Source: Nemophila menziesii (Eukaryota; Streptophyta; Magnoliopsida; Boraginales; Hydrophyllaceae). Taken from it: DNA of 64,000 nucleotides. Both the position numbers and the translations under genes were made by a program. The DNA is taken from NCBI GenBank assembly GCA_029959085.1, contig JARWIR010000008.1, positions 19,268,001 to 19,332,000 on the forward strand, in the 5' to 3' direction. This document shows positions 9,351-20,339 of this stretch, piece by piece (position 1 is the first letter of the stretch; each line of letters opens with the position of its first letter). The notes under the pieces are model-generated. The model saw only the letters and a program-made list of their open reading frames with translations. It searched no databases and had not been told where the DNA came from.

Positions 9351-12300
9351 TCAACGTTTATACAATGACTTAAGATAAGCGTAATAGTCACTGAGGGTTC
9401 CGTTCCTCCATTTAGAAGTATCCAAATTCCGTCTAGCTGACTTTGCTGCAAGATCTGTTACGCTATTAAGTTTACGATTAACAAAGTTGACTTTCCAATT
9501 GGGAAATCTCTTCAACCAGCTCTTCATTTCAGCAATAAATGGGGATAATTTCCATCGAAGACCTGTACCTCTATCAATACCTTGAACAAGTTCGAGGTTA
9601 TCGGAGTAAAAAGCAACACTCCGGAAATTACAACTGGCAGCTTTTCTCATAGCAAGAAGAACCGCCCAACCTTCACCTTCGATAGGGCTTCTAACTAGCT
9701 GTCTGGTAATAATCTTCTGAACAACTATGCCTTCTTTGTTTATCGTTGTAGCCGCCAGACCTGTTGGTTCATAGTCCTTTTTGAAGGATGCATCACTCAT
9801 GAATATAATTTCTGAATCATCTTTAAGAATTGGATTGTTCTCAATGATATCTTCATTATTGATCTCACCAGTAGTGGTCCTTTTTTTATTATTATCTTCT
9901 TTATCACCAGTCACTCTGCTTTTGAATAGATCATTCATCGCTGAATTAATTTTAATAAGAATATCTTTGATAACCCATGGGGTTTTTTCATGAAAACTTC
10001 GCATCTTTGCCTTCCAGATATTCCATAATGTCAGAAGAAAGTATGCCGTAAATTCACTTTGATCCCATCCATTTTTGCTGTACTTTTTCCTAAGATCAAT
10101 GAACCACTCTCCAATATCATACTTTTTATCTTTTTCTATCATGACTTGTAATCTTGAATTCGTCCAGACCGCCATGCTAAGAGGGCATTTTATGAAAAGG
10201 TGTTCAATATCTTCTTTGTCTAGATCACACCATTCACATGTCGCATCTTTAACAATTTTCCTAGATTTTAAGTTTCGTTTAGTAGGAATAGCTCCATTGC
10301 ATACTTTCCATCCAAACGATCTGACTTTATTCATTACATTTGATTTCCATATAATATCCCAAAGATTGCTATTTTCTTTCATGCCTTGAGAAGATGTTTG
10401 GGCTTCACTTTGAATTTCTAATTCAACCAATTTATGATAACCTGATTTAGTGCTGTATTCTCCGTCTTTTGAGTGTGGCCAAATTATTTTATCCTCCTCT
10501 TTTCCAATGATTACTGGTATCTTGCATATGTCATTTATTTGATTTGGAGGAAATAACTGTCTGAGACGATCCATATTCCAGCCGGACATATCTTGATTAA
10601 AGAGTTGTGCAACATATTCTATTGTACATCCCACAGGTCGCTCCAAAGTTATCTTACTATTTACCCATTTTTTATCCCAAATATTAATATTAATTCCATT
10701 CCCAATCTTCCATATTGCGTGCTGTTTAATAAATTGTACTCCTTTATATATACTTTTCCAACTCCATGATCTTCTATTAGCTAATTTTGTACTAGTAATG
10801 TTATCCCATGGAAAGTATATACCTTTTAAGACTTTAGCAACAAGAGAATTCGGATTACTCATAATTCTCCAAGCTTGTTTAGCTAATAATGCTAAGTTCA
10901 TTTTTTGAAAATCCCTAAATCCAATACCTCCAATATTTTTTGCTCTAGCAATCCTCTTCCATTTAACCCAATGAATTCTTTTCTTGTTGTTTGAATCCCA
11001 CCAGAAATTAGCAACGATTCTGGATAATTTCTTGCATAATGTTTTAGGAAATTCAAAAATGGACATGGCATAATTGGGTATCGCTTGTAATACAGCTTTG
11101 ATCAGAACTTCTTTGCCTCCATCTGATAAAAGATTCGCAAAATAACTTGATGATTTATTGAGAAGTTTATCCTTGACATAATTTAAATTTTCAGATTTTG
11201 ACCTTTTGAGAGAAAAAGGAATCCCTAAATATTTACCGAAAGAGGACGTTCTTTTGACATTAAGGGTTTTAGCCACCTCTTCACATAAATTTCCCGGTGT
11301 TCCTTTACTGAAAATAATAGATGATTTTTGAAAATTAATTCTTTGACCCGAAGCTTGACAAAAGATATCAATGGTATCCTTGAAGTAATCAATTTCATTT
11401 TTATCAATGTTAATGAAGAAAAGAGCATCATCAGCAAAGAGAAGATGGGTAAGAGCTGGACAATTTCTGGTTATTTTAATTCCTTTAATATTTCCTTCCC
11501 GGCATTGAAAATTGATGAGACTTATTAGACTCTCTGTAAGAATAGAAAATAGAAGTGGTGATAGCGGGTCTCCTTGTCTTATTCCTCTGGAAGGTGAAAA
11601 CTTATTTAATCTCTGTCCGTTGACTTTCACTTGAAGTGTCACCGATGATATACAGTTATAGATCCATTCAGTCCACTTTTCACAAAAACCAATAGCTTTG
11701 AGTGTTTGAATTAGAAATTTCCAATTGACTTGATCGTACGCTTTAGCCATGTCAATTTTCACTGCTGCATAATTCTTTTTAGATCTTCTTTTATTTTTAA
11801 GAAAAAAAGCCACCTCTTGCGCGATTAAAATGTTGTCTTGTATACTCCTTCCTTTGATAAAAGCAGATTGAGTAGGGGATATGAGATCTTCCATCAATGG
11901 TTGTAATCTATTGGCTAAAATCTTAGATATAATTTTATAGCAAAAATTGAGACATGCTATTGGTCTATAATCCGCTACCGATTCTTGGTACTCACCCTTC
12001 GGTATAAGAGTTATCACGGTATCGTTAATCCCATTTAGAGGAGTATTGAGTTCAAAAAAATTCTTAACAATGGTAAATATGTCTTCTTTGAGAATTTCCC
12101 AATTTTTTTGATAAAAAATTCCAGGAAGGCCATCCGGTCCCGGAGCTTTAGATCCCGACATATCGAAAACTGCTTTTTTAACTTCCTCTAAGTCTGGTAT
12201 CTTTGTAATATCCTCATTCATTTTATCTGATATCTTATGAGGTATATATTGAAAGATATCTGGATCTTGATTAATCGCTTGATTAGAAAATAAATTAATG

Positions 12301-13506
12301 TAATAATCTCGAATAATACTTCTGATTTCCGCCTCATTATCTGTCCATACTCCTTCTTTATTTTTAATAGTCGTAATTCTATTAATTTTCCTTCTAAAGA
12401 TCGTTTTAGCATGAAAATATCTTGTATTTTTATCTCCTTTTTTTATCCATTCGTCTCTTGCCTGATCCGCCCAAAATAATTCCTCTTGCTTCCATGCCTC
12501 TTCTAATTTTGCATATAACTCTTTTTCTTTGAGCCAATTATCATCCGTACTTTCCATATTTTGTAAATTGGTTAATTCATTTTGATACCTCTCTATAAGT
12601 TTCCGATTGTTACGAAAAGTTTTTTTACTCCAACCCGTGAGAGCAAGGCAAAGCGTATCTCTTTTCTCACAAAAATCTTTAATGGATTGAATATTACCTT
12701 GTTCTTTCCACACATCATTGATAACTACTTTACACTTTTCATTTTCAAGCCATCTCGATTCAAACATAAAATATTTCTCATATATAGATTTGATAGAATT
12801 CATAGATAATATGAGAGGTGAGTGGTCAGAACCAATTGCTGGAGGTACTTGAATACATGCATTAGGAAATTTTTCGCACCATGATAATGAAGCCAATCCC
12901 CTATCAAGTTTTTCCTTAACGTTCTCCTCCCCTTTTCTTTTATTCGTCCATGTGTAAAAACATCCCTTACTTGGTAAATCGATAAGATTATTTTGACTGA
13001 TGAAGTTATTGAAATTTAAAATTCTATCAAAGTTAGTACCTCTTTTACCCAATTTCTCATTCGTTCTTGAAATGTCATTAAAATCGCCAATGAATAAAGT
13101 AGGAGCATTAATTTTTGAATACCATTTCGTTAAAGATTCCCATAACATATTCCTTTCTTTCTCACATGTTGGAGCATATACACACACCAAGTACCAAACA
13201 TCTTTATTAGATTCCTTAATTTCCGCAATTACAAAAGAAGGACCCGAGCTAACAACTCTAAGATCCACAGAATTTTTCCACATCAATAGAATCCCCCCCA
13301 GACATATAAGACCTTCCCCTGGGTTCGACTGTGTGTGAATTTTCAAAAAACTTAAAATGACTACATGAAGCAAACTTATTCGATCTTAACTTAGCTTCTA
13401 ACAAGCATGAAATAGAGAAACGATACTTAGAAATAAGGGACTTAAACATACTTTTAGTCGAGGGTGCCCTCGCTCCTCGACAGTTCCAGACAAGTACGTT
13501 ATCCAT
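9351..13506 (-). CDS. LINE ORF2 polyprotein: endonuclease, reverse transcriptase, RNase H (one frameshift)
   Basis: The start is the ATG at 13506, which overlaps the ORF1 stop (ATGGATAA) and gives MDNVLVWNCRG, the usual start of the plant L1 endonuclease. Endonuclease residues visible are the Asn of VWNCRG, Glu of LLEAK, GDFNDI and GSDHSPL. RT motifs follow: PGPDGLPGIFY, VITLIPK, DYRPIACLN, FIKGRSIQDNIL, DMAKAYDQVNW, RGIRQGDPLSPLLF and LLFADDALFF. After these come a zf-RVT knuckle (CEWCDLDKEDIEHLFIKC) and an RNase H with Asp in MSDASF, Glu in EGEG, Asp in YSDN and Asp in VTDLAAK. About 1384 codons in total. A 7-C run on plus (13293-13299) where the frame needs 6 shifts it inside the endonuclease; from 13373 to 9351 it is open for 1340 codons. 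Confidence 0.9.
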
Positions 13507-15496
13507 CAAACCCGGCCCTCTTAAGGGATAGGCCGTCATCCACTTGAGCGAAAAGAGGACCACTTTCCATCACGGGCACTCCCTGTGTACTTGCAGCCTC
13601 CTCAGACGAAGAACCTTCACTAGAAACATCACCATGGTGTCCAAAACAATCATCGCCTTTACAAAAGTTAAGATTGCCATTAGTTTGAAATTCTCCAATA
13701 TGCAAATTATCCTCCTTCTCTTGATTATACATAAATTGATCTCTGACTTCATAAAAGCTAGAGTAAAGTTCATCCACAAAAATTTGCATGTCGCTAATTC
13801 TCTTCTCCATTGAATTGAAGTCATTTAGGTTAACTTTTTGAATTTTTTTCTTGGGCTCCTGCTGAATCGGAGCTGGAGTAGACTTTCTTTTAGTTTCCAT
13901 TGGCCATGTGAATTTTTCATAAGGATTAATAACCCTCATCCTAGGTTTAGTGCGCCAGTTGATTACTTCATCATTCTCACTTCTTGGAAAGTTACTGAAG
14001 TGAACTGATTGTGAATTTGGTGTTGCTTCCTGAGCCTCGTGACTCAATTCCTTCTCTATATCATTAACCATTATTGCCTTGCCCTTATTATTGTCTCGCA
14101 CTATTGCTGGTGGATTGTTGATGTTGATCTCTTCTTGAATCAAGTCCCTATTCATGTTATGAGTTTCTGTGTTGTTAAAGTATTGATCACCTTGAATAGC
14201 GCTAAGTGCAGCAGTGTCACTTAACAAGTTGAGCGCCGAGTTGTTATCCCCATAGTTGAAATTCGTATCTTGAGTAAACTTCTTATACATTCCATCAATG
14301 TCCACTTCTCTATTATCAAGAACTTCTTTAATAGCCTGACTCGATACTATAATACTCATTCCGACTTCTCCAAATTCTTCCCTAAAGATTTTGAATATCT
14401 CAGGATAATTCTTCTCCGACAATTCTACTGGCCCATCAAATTGAGCAATGTTATTATAAATAACTTCAAGCATCTCAGTGTTCTCGCGTTTTCTCTTTTG
14501 GGATTCTGTTTCATTCTTCTTATCATCTTTATTAGTTTCTCTGTTGCGAATTTGAGATGGTATAGATATTGAACCAAATTGTATGTTAGAAATAAGAGCA
14601 TTATTACCAGCATTTTGTCCTTCATCGTCATCTTCTCCATCAGCATCGTGTCTTCTAAAGGGATAGAACCTTATGATCTCGTCAAAGTTTCCCCAGTTAT
14701 CTCTTTTCCTTAGCACGTGAAAAACAACATCTTCATTACGAATAACCATATCTTTGCTCCAGTTACTATATCTCGCTGCATCATCGTTCCACCGAGGTCG
14801 TACCATAGCTGCATAGCACGAAAGTTTATTGTGGCCTAGTCTACCACAATTGAAACAGAACAATCCCAGGCTCTCGTAAGTAAAACCAACCCATGCAAGG
14901 CCATCCAATTGATTAATAAAAACTCCCGTCTTGATTGGTTCTTGAGTGTCAAAATTGACTCTGAATCGTATAAAGTTAAGATCATCTCTATCAGCAATAG
15001 GGTAGTCGATTTCACAGACCTCTCCAATGTAGCTTCCAAAAGCTTCAATAGAATTTATATTGTTCTGAATTCCTGCTAATCCGTAGATCCTGACCCATAC
15101 TGAAGAAGTATTGAGATCAGCCTCATTCCATTTTTCATTGCCTTCACATTGATAGATGAGTACATGCATACCACTTACAAGTCCAGGCCTGTTGAAAAAT
15201 AATCTGTTTGCTTCTTCTTCTCTGTCAAGGGTTAGCTTGAAGATGTTTGGTTGTATTTCTTCAAAGATGATTCTGCATCTGATTCCCCAAGTTTCGAGTA
15301 CAACTTTTCGAAAGGTAGTGAAAGTAATAATTCTATCTGAGATAATTTTAGTGTAGAAGTTATATTCAGAAATGATAGGTTTGATAGATGAAGTTTTTGT
15401 AGTAAGGGTAAGAGATTCCAGCTTCAATAAATCATCAGTGCGTGATTTAGCGAGCGGGAGGAAATGGTTTGATTTAGTAGCTGAGTTTAGCTGCAT
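13499..15496 (-). CDS. LINE ORF1 protein, RNA-binding (DUF4283-like domain and CCHC knuckle)
   Basis: An intact 665-codon frame. Residues ~55-215 resemble the plant DUF4283 domain (FRKVVLETWG, IRCRIIFEE, NIFKLTLDREEEANRLF, VWVRIYGLAG). A CCHC knuckle follows at about residue 221 (CFNCGRLGHNKLSC, all four ligands present). The rest is hydrophilic and acidic, ending in a Ser/Glu-rich tail. In plant L1 elements ORF1 binds the element RNA in the ribonucleoprotein. I chose the ATG at 15496 because the frame opens there and the homologous ORF1 of LINE-3 also starts shortly before this domain. Confidence 0.85.
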   Translation of the reverse strand: MQLNSATKSNHFLPLAKSRTDDLLKLESLTLTTKTSSIKPIISEYNFYTKIISDRIITFTTFRKVVLETWGIRCRIIFEEIQPNIFKLTLDREEEANRLFFNRPGLVSGMHVLIYQCEGNEKWNEADLNTSSVWVRIYGLAGIQNNINSIEAFGSYIGEVCEIDYPIADRDDLNFIRFRVNFDTQEPIKTGVFINQLDGLAWVGFTYESLGLFCFNCGRLGHNKLSCYAAMVRPRWNDDAARYSNWSKDMVIRNEDVVFHVLRKRDNWGNFDEIIRFYPFRRHDADGEDDDEGQNAGNNALISNIQFGSISIPSQIRNRETNKDDKKNETESQKRKRENTEMLEVIYNNIAQFDGPVELSEKNYPEIFKIFREEFGEVGMSIIVSSQAIKEVLDNREVDIDGMYKKFTQDTNFNYGDNNSALNLLSDTAALSAIQGDQYFNNTETHNMNRDLIQEEININNPPAIVRDNNKGKAIMVNDIEKELSHEAQEATPNSQSVHFSNFPRSENDEVINWRTKPRMRVINPYEKFTWPMETKRKSTPAPIQQEPKKKIQKVNLNDFNSMEKRISDMQIFVDELYSSFYEVRDQFMYNQEKEDNLHIGEFQTNGNLNFCKGDDCFGHHGDVSSEGSSSEEAASTQGVPVMESGPLFAQVDDGLSLKRAGFDG

Positions 15497-15528
15497 TGCG
15501 AAGGTAATGGTTGATATAATTTTCTTAG

Positions 15529-17660
15529 TTTTTTTTTTTTGTTACAGAGGAGATCTCAAAAGATCATGATATTCTAATCTAGAACTCTATGTAATGCTTC
15601 TGGGTTAAAAACAACTCGAGGTGTTTTCCAACCCATCTTATCACGTAAAAGAACTTTCCAAATTCCCGCCGGAGGATCATCATGCACAATAAAGCCTTCT
15701 TCTTGGGATACGCCCATCCTTGCCAACCAATCCGCGCAAGTGTTGGTTTCTCGATATGTGCCCTTGAGAACGAACTCCTTGTTTCGCTCCAAAATACCCT
15801 TAATAAGGTCAATCCATCTTGCACCAGGTCCTCTACCCCTCCCTCCTCGAAGAACAATATCCACAACTTCCCACGAGTCTACTTCAATTTCGGCCTTGAC
15901 CACACCCAATTCATCAATCATCTTAAGCCCTTCAAAAAGAGCTACCATCTCAGCAAGCTCGGATGTAACAGCGGCAATCTTCATAGAAAATCCCTTTATC
16001 CAATTCCCCGCGTTATCTCTAACAATTCCACCACCTCCGCCCTCCTTTCTCCATCTATTAAAACTCCCGTCCGTGTTCAACTTGATCCCTTCCATCGGTT
16101 TGTTCCATCCAACAAGGCTAACCTTGCTTCTACCAATCCGTCCATTACCCGGGCTGCACTCCCAAGCTTTCGTGAAAACAATAGCAAGGTTCCTGGCTTT
16201 ATGTAATATTACTTTGCTCGGAGGAAGGACCCCCCCATTGAAAAGAATCTCATTCCTTTCACGCCAAATAACCTCTACCAACGCGCTAAAGAAAACACTC
16301 CAAACAACACCCGCGAAGAGACCCTTATTTGAAAAATGATTCGACCACCATAAGCTCTCCACGGGATCAATACGCCCAACTGATTCCACCTCTATTTCCT
16401 GCTGTGATTCACCTGGAAACAGCCTTGAACGGTTCGCACCAGGCTGTGGGGAAAGTACCTGTAGCGAGCCAAATACAGTCCCTGTCTGAGCTGCTGCATT
16501 CCGTCCGTTGGAGGCCATAACCGAGCCCCTTATCAGGTCTGAGCTGGGGCGAGCCCTGTCCACCAAGCTAGCCTGACCTTCGTCCCTTCGAACAACATTA
16601 GATTCCAGCAGCGGATCAGAAAGTAGGCGCTGAGGAGCCGCAGTCCAACTTTCCACGCCAGGGACCTGAGGATGCAAATTCATAAAACTATTAGTTAAAA
16701 AAGGACCTGTACCTGAATTGTACAGTGAAGATGAATCCATGTAAGCTCTTGCACGCGAAGATACAGCAGCATCACTCCCATTCCAAGCCTCAGTCCGGAT
16801 TAAATTCCAAACTTCCCGGATCCTCGGACACTCTTTAAAAAGGTGAATTGCTGTTTCCACCGTTCCACTACACAAAGGACAACAAGACTCCACATCCATC
16901 CCACGAGCATTCGGATTTCCTCGTGTAGCTAATCGTCCCTGTACAGCTCGCCATAAATGTATTCTTGTTCGTTGAGGACATTTAATCTTCCACAACTTCA
17001 CCCAATCAATCCCCGCATGAACCCGGCTTTCATCATAACCCCAAACCGCGGATTTGACCGAGTATTCCCCTCCTATTTCATGTAACCATGACAAAGAGTC
17101 TCTCCCTTCACCTACTCTCATACTCATCACCTCTAGTAGCTTTGACGGAGGTAAACATTGCTGAAATTTATCCCATTCCCAAAGCCCCTCACTACTAACA
17201 TAATCCCGCACCTTCTTGCCTCTCTCACTAACACCCATAGGGCCCACCACCCAATCAATCAGCGGACTCTCACCAACCCACACGTCTAGCCAAAACGAAA
17301 TCATCTCCCCATTACGTAATAACCATCGGGATCCCCGTCTAACTACGGCAATACCTTCCACGATAGTCTTACACATTCTCGAGTCATAGGGCTTGGCCAC
17401 ATATTGAAGTATTTCGGATTTGAAATATTTCTGATGCATAACTAAAGGCCAAAGAGACACCTCATCATGAACAAGCTTCCAACCCAACTTCCCCAATAAT
17501 GCCAAATTCATATCTTCAGCTAGACGAAAACCTAGCCCACCCACATCCTTAGGCCGACAAATATCTTGCCAGGCAACCCAGTTGATGTGTCTATCCTCTT
17601 CCGAGTTACCCCAAATAAAATCTCTCCGAATCCTATCAATCTCATGGCAAATGTACTTAG
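15529..17660 (-). mobile_element. 5'-truncated L1-type LINE of a different lineage (LINE-2)
   Basis: The A tail is the 12-base T run at 15529-15540. One open frame runs from the truncated end to a stop at 15574. It is richer in GC and codes a distinct, Trp/Arg-rich ORF2 end unlike LINE-1. 5' truncation is the normal result of incomplete target-primed reverse transcription. The truncated end abuts the start of a solo LTR at about 17660. Confidence 0.85.
15574..17660 (-). CDS. LINE-2 ORF2 C-terminal part: RT end, zf-RVT, RNase H (partial)
   Basis: The frame is open from the truncation; the first ATG is at 17544 but upstream codons (DRIRRDFIWGN, INWVAWQDICRPK, GGLGFR) are conserved RT-end sequence, so the true protein began further upstream. 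zf-RVT follows (LWKIKCPQRTRIHLWRA; CCPLCSGTVETAIHLFKECP). A Ser/Ala/Arg-rich linker of about 150 residues precedes the RNase H: LNTDGSF (Asp), then SELAEMVAL (Glu), EVDSWE (Asp) and CADWLARMG (Asp). All four catalytic acids are present. No internal stop, which points to a fairly young or slowly decaying copy. Confidence 0.85.
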
Positions 17661-19248
17661 GTGTCTCCTTAAATGTTCTTATTTTCGACCCTTAGGAGAC
17701 ATCATTTTTGGTGTTTATTCAATCAATTCGATAGACTTTTGGACTAAATATGCAATAATATGATTTTCCTCTTTTATTTCTAGCATTTTTGATTTATTAA
17801 GCTTTTGCGCGTAATATTGGTATTTTTAGTGAAGATTTTACAGGTTTTAGATGTTAGCTAGGAAAGGAATCCGAGGAGAAAGTCAAAGATCAAGAGATAG
17901 AGTCAAAACTCGAAGATAAATCCCGAAGATATTATTTGTAGAGCTGAAAATCCATTTTCCAGGCCATAGATTGCTGATTTCGAGGTGCTTAAGCGATGAT
18001 TTAGCTGTTGACCTTTGAAGAGAAATCATTCCTTATCGAGTTACGGAACTTTAGCAACTGGAATGAGGTCAATCGGAGTTATAACGCATCGGGAAAATCC
18101 GTTTTAGTGAAGGTGTATCAGCAGTTACGGGATTTTGGGCTTAGAAATTGGGCTTGGACATTTAATTAGTGTTTTATTTTCTGGTCCAAGCCCTAATCCG
18201 TTTTTAACCTTATAAAAGGAGATTTTGACCTCATTATTTCTCACCTCTCCTTTTATTCTTCAAATTAAAACATCCTTAGAAGAGAGCGTCCAGAGAAGAA
18301 GCAGAAACAAGGAAAAGAAGAAGCAAGAGCTGGAGACGGTCTATATCTCCACTTCTCAGCCAATTCAACTCCATAATTAGGTTCTCTGTATTTTTATTTC
18401 AGTAAAATAGTATGAGTCTTATTTCTTTTAATTTATTTTTTGTCTTTTCAATTATTATGAGCTAAACTAAATTAGTGCTTGAGAACGCATAATGGGTTAA
18501 CCCCAATTTGATTTCGTTTTATACATTTGGATTTGGGATTATTATTATTTAAATCAAATTGGGTGAATTGTATTTTTCTTTAATTTGCACTTTATCTACT
18601 ATTTTTGACCTGATCAATCAATGATAGGACTTAGTATCTAAGCTATTCCAATTAGTGGCGATTGGATCACCTTGACGGGGGGTTTATGTACCGAACTAGT
18701 TAATGAATGTAGGTTAGAAATTATTGACTCTGACGAGCTTAATTAAACCTATGGCCTATTGGGTAATTTGAACTTAAACACTTGAGAGTGGACTATAATC
18801 ACCCTGACGGGGTTTGTAGCATTTGAGAGTTGCTCCTTAGTCCACCCTGACGGGGGTAAGGAGATTATAGAATCCCGACCAATACAAATTTACCAATTTG
18901 TCCCTTAAACAATGTATGAAATGAATGATAGTTAGGTAAACCCTTGCGTCTCTCAAGTACTACCTGCTCTTACTTGCGTATCACTTTTATTTACTTGCGT
19001 CTTAGTTATTTATTTACATTTTCGCATTAGTCTTTCATTCCTTAGTATTAATACAAAACCAAACAAACATATTATTGTCTTTTATTTTCATAAGTGCATC
19101 AATCACTATTTGCTAGACATTGTGATCAACCATTCCGTCCTTGGAACGAATCTGTATTATCAGATATACTACTTGGGACAACCGTACACTTGCGGTTGTG
19201 GTTCGATTATCTTTTGCATTTATTTTTAGAACACACAAAGGACCACCA
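17660..19248 (+). repeat. Solo LTR, Athila/Tat-like Ty3/gypsy family
   Basis: It starts GTGTCTCC (17661), the slightly eroded TGATGTCTCC start of this family, and ends ACCACCA at 19248. It is followed by AGTTTT and TGGCGCC, the first bases of the family's primer-binding site, after which similarity to the element stops. It matches the LTR at 61407-62966 in inverted orientation over its whole length, including the 'cgcaagtgtacggttgtcccaagtag' region and the leader around 18280-18370. No internal region is attached. Confidence 0.8.
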
Positions 19249-19261
19249 AGTTTTTGGCGCC

Positions 19262-19540
19262 TCTTGAATGACTCTGTTCTTATCAACGAAGTAGCCGATA
19301 AATCTTCCAAAATCTATACAATAGTGCATGTTTGACACTTGTAAGTCGCGTGTAACATTATTGTCAGAATTTTCGTAATTAACCAAGCGTTTTATAATAG
19401 AAAAAGATTTACTCCAAGCGTGCAAGGCTAATAATCCCCACAGAGTAGGAGGCACATTAACCCAAATATTAAAATAATCAAGATTGAATCTTATATCTGA
19501 AGTAAACTCTTGATTCACCCAAACCGCCCAATAGATGAAA
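19262..19540 (-). pseudogene. Possible LINE ORF2 linker remnant
   Basis: The minus strand is open for 103 codons (19518-19207) and contains NIWVNVPPTLWGLLALHAWSKSF, faintly like the region between the zf-RVT knuckle and RNase H of plant LINEs. It could be the upstream part of the RNase H remnant at 8110-9272, separated by later insertions. The assignment is weak; I see no diagnostic catalytic motif. Confidence 0.25.
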
Positions 19541-19639
19541 AGGAATTTGTCAATAAGATATCTTATTAATTCTTTTTTTAGTACTTTCGTTATTTTTTAT
19601 ATCATGTTTTCTCGTCCAAAATATATATATTCACACCAT

Positions 19640-20095
19640 TATTATTTTTCTTACCCAGCACTGTTTACCCTCCCTTTCACTCAATTCATTTATTTGGATA
19701 GTTCTTTTTCTATTTGCAACGAGGTTGTCTCTACTATTGACAAAACAAATAATAAAAAAGGTTATCTCTACTACAGAGTTAGTTCTTGAATTTAGAATCA
19801 AAGAATCTTTACCCTAATATTTTAAGAACATGTGTCATATGTAAGATAACTCATGGCTTTTTAAATTCTGTATTGTAATTTTAAATTTTGGTCGGTCTTC
19901 AAATCTTAATTATTTTGTATCCTTGATTAGTGGCTCTTTTGTAACCCACTAGCTTTGACCAAGACCAGTATCATTTATAAATTGTCAAGAGGCAGGTGGA
20001 AATTAAACAAAAACTTATGAAATGTATATTTACATAGACGTTCGAGACCACCCGACCAATCAGGTCATGTAAACCAAAACCGATCTTTTCTTATT
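19640..20095 (+). repeat. Copia-LTR-related repeat without insertions
   Basis: ttcatttatttggatagttctttt...gttatctctactacag, then cttgaatttagaatcaaagaatcttaccc..., up to ccaatcaggtcatgtaaacc, matches the repeat at 42895-44530. Here both places where the other copy carries hAT-type elements are empty. Confidence 0.65.
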
Positions 20096-20152
20096 TTTTT
20101 TCCAAAACACATTACTATAGATAAAATATTATTATAAATTAACCAATTCCAA

Positions 20153-20161
20153 AAAAAAGAT
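20153..20161. repeat. Target-site duplication of the Mutator-like element, left copy
   Basis: aaaaaagat, repeated exactly at 23572-23580. Confidence 0.75.
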
Positions 20162-20339
20162 GAGGTTATTGTTGATAACATCCCCATTAAGGTTCCTAAT
20201 TTTTTATTTAAGCCTTTAATTATTTTATTTGTACATATATACCTTTCTAATTACTTATTTGTAAAAAACATCCCTTATCTATTTTTGTTTCCTACTTTAC
20301 CCCCTATATATACTATATTTATTTATCAATTAATTAATT

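Larger units (their letters stand above)
9321..15526 (-). mobile_element. L1-type LINE, almost complete (LINE-1)
   Basis: The 3' end is a 15-base T run on the plus strand (9321-9335), the A tail of the element. Two overlapping ORFs follow upstream, ORF1 (15496-13499) and ORF2 (13506-9351). Only about 30 bases lie between ORF1 and the poly-A tail of the neighbouring LINE-2, so the 5' UTR is missing or minimal. I could not find a convincing target-site duplication. It is by far the best preserved coding element in the window. Confidence 0.9.

Noticed and set aside
15682..16520. Three overlapping plus-strand frames up to 199 codons
   Set aside because: They are shadows of the GC-richer LINE-2 ORF2 on the minus strand, which has full domain support.
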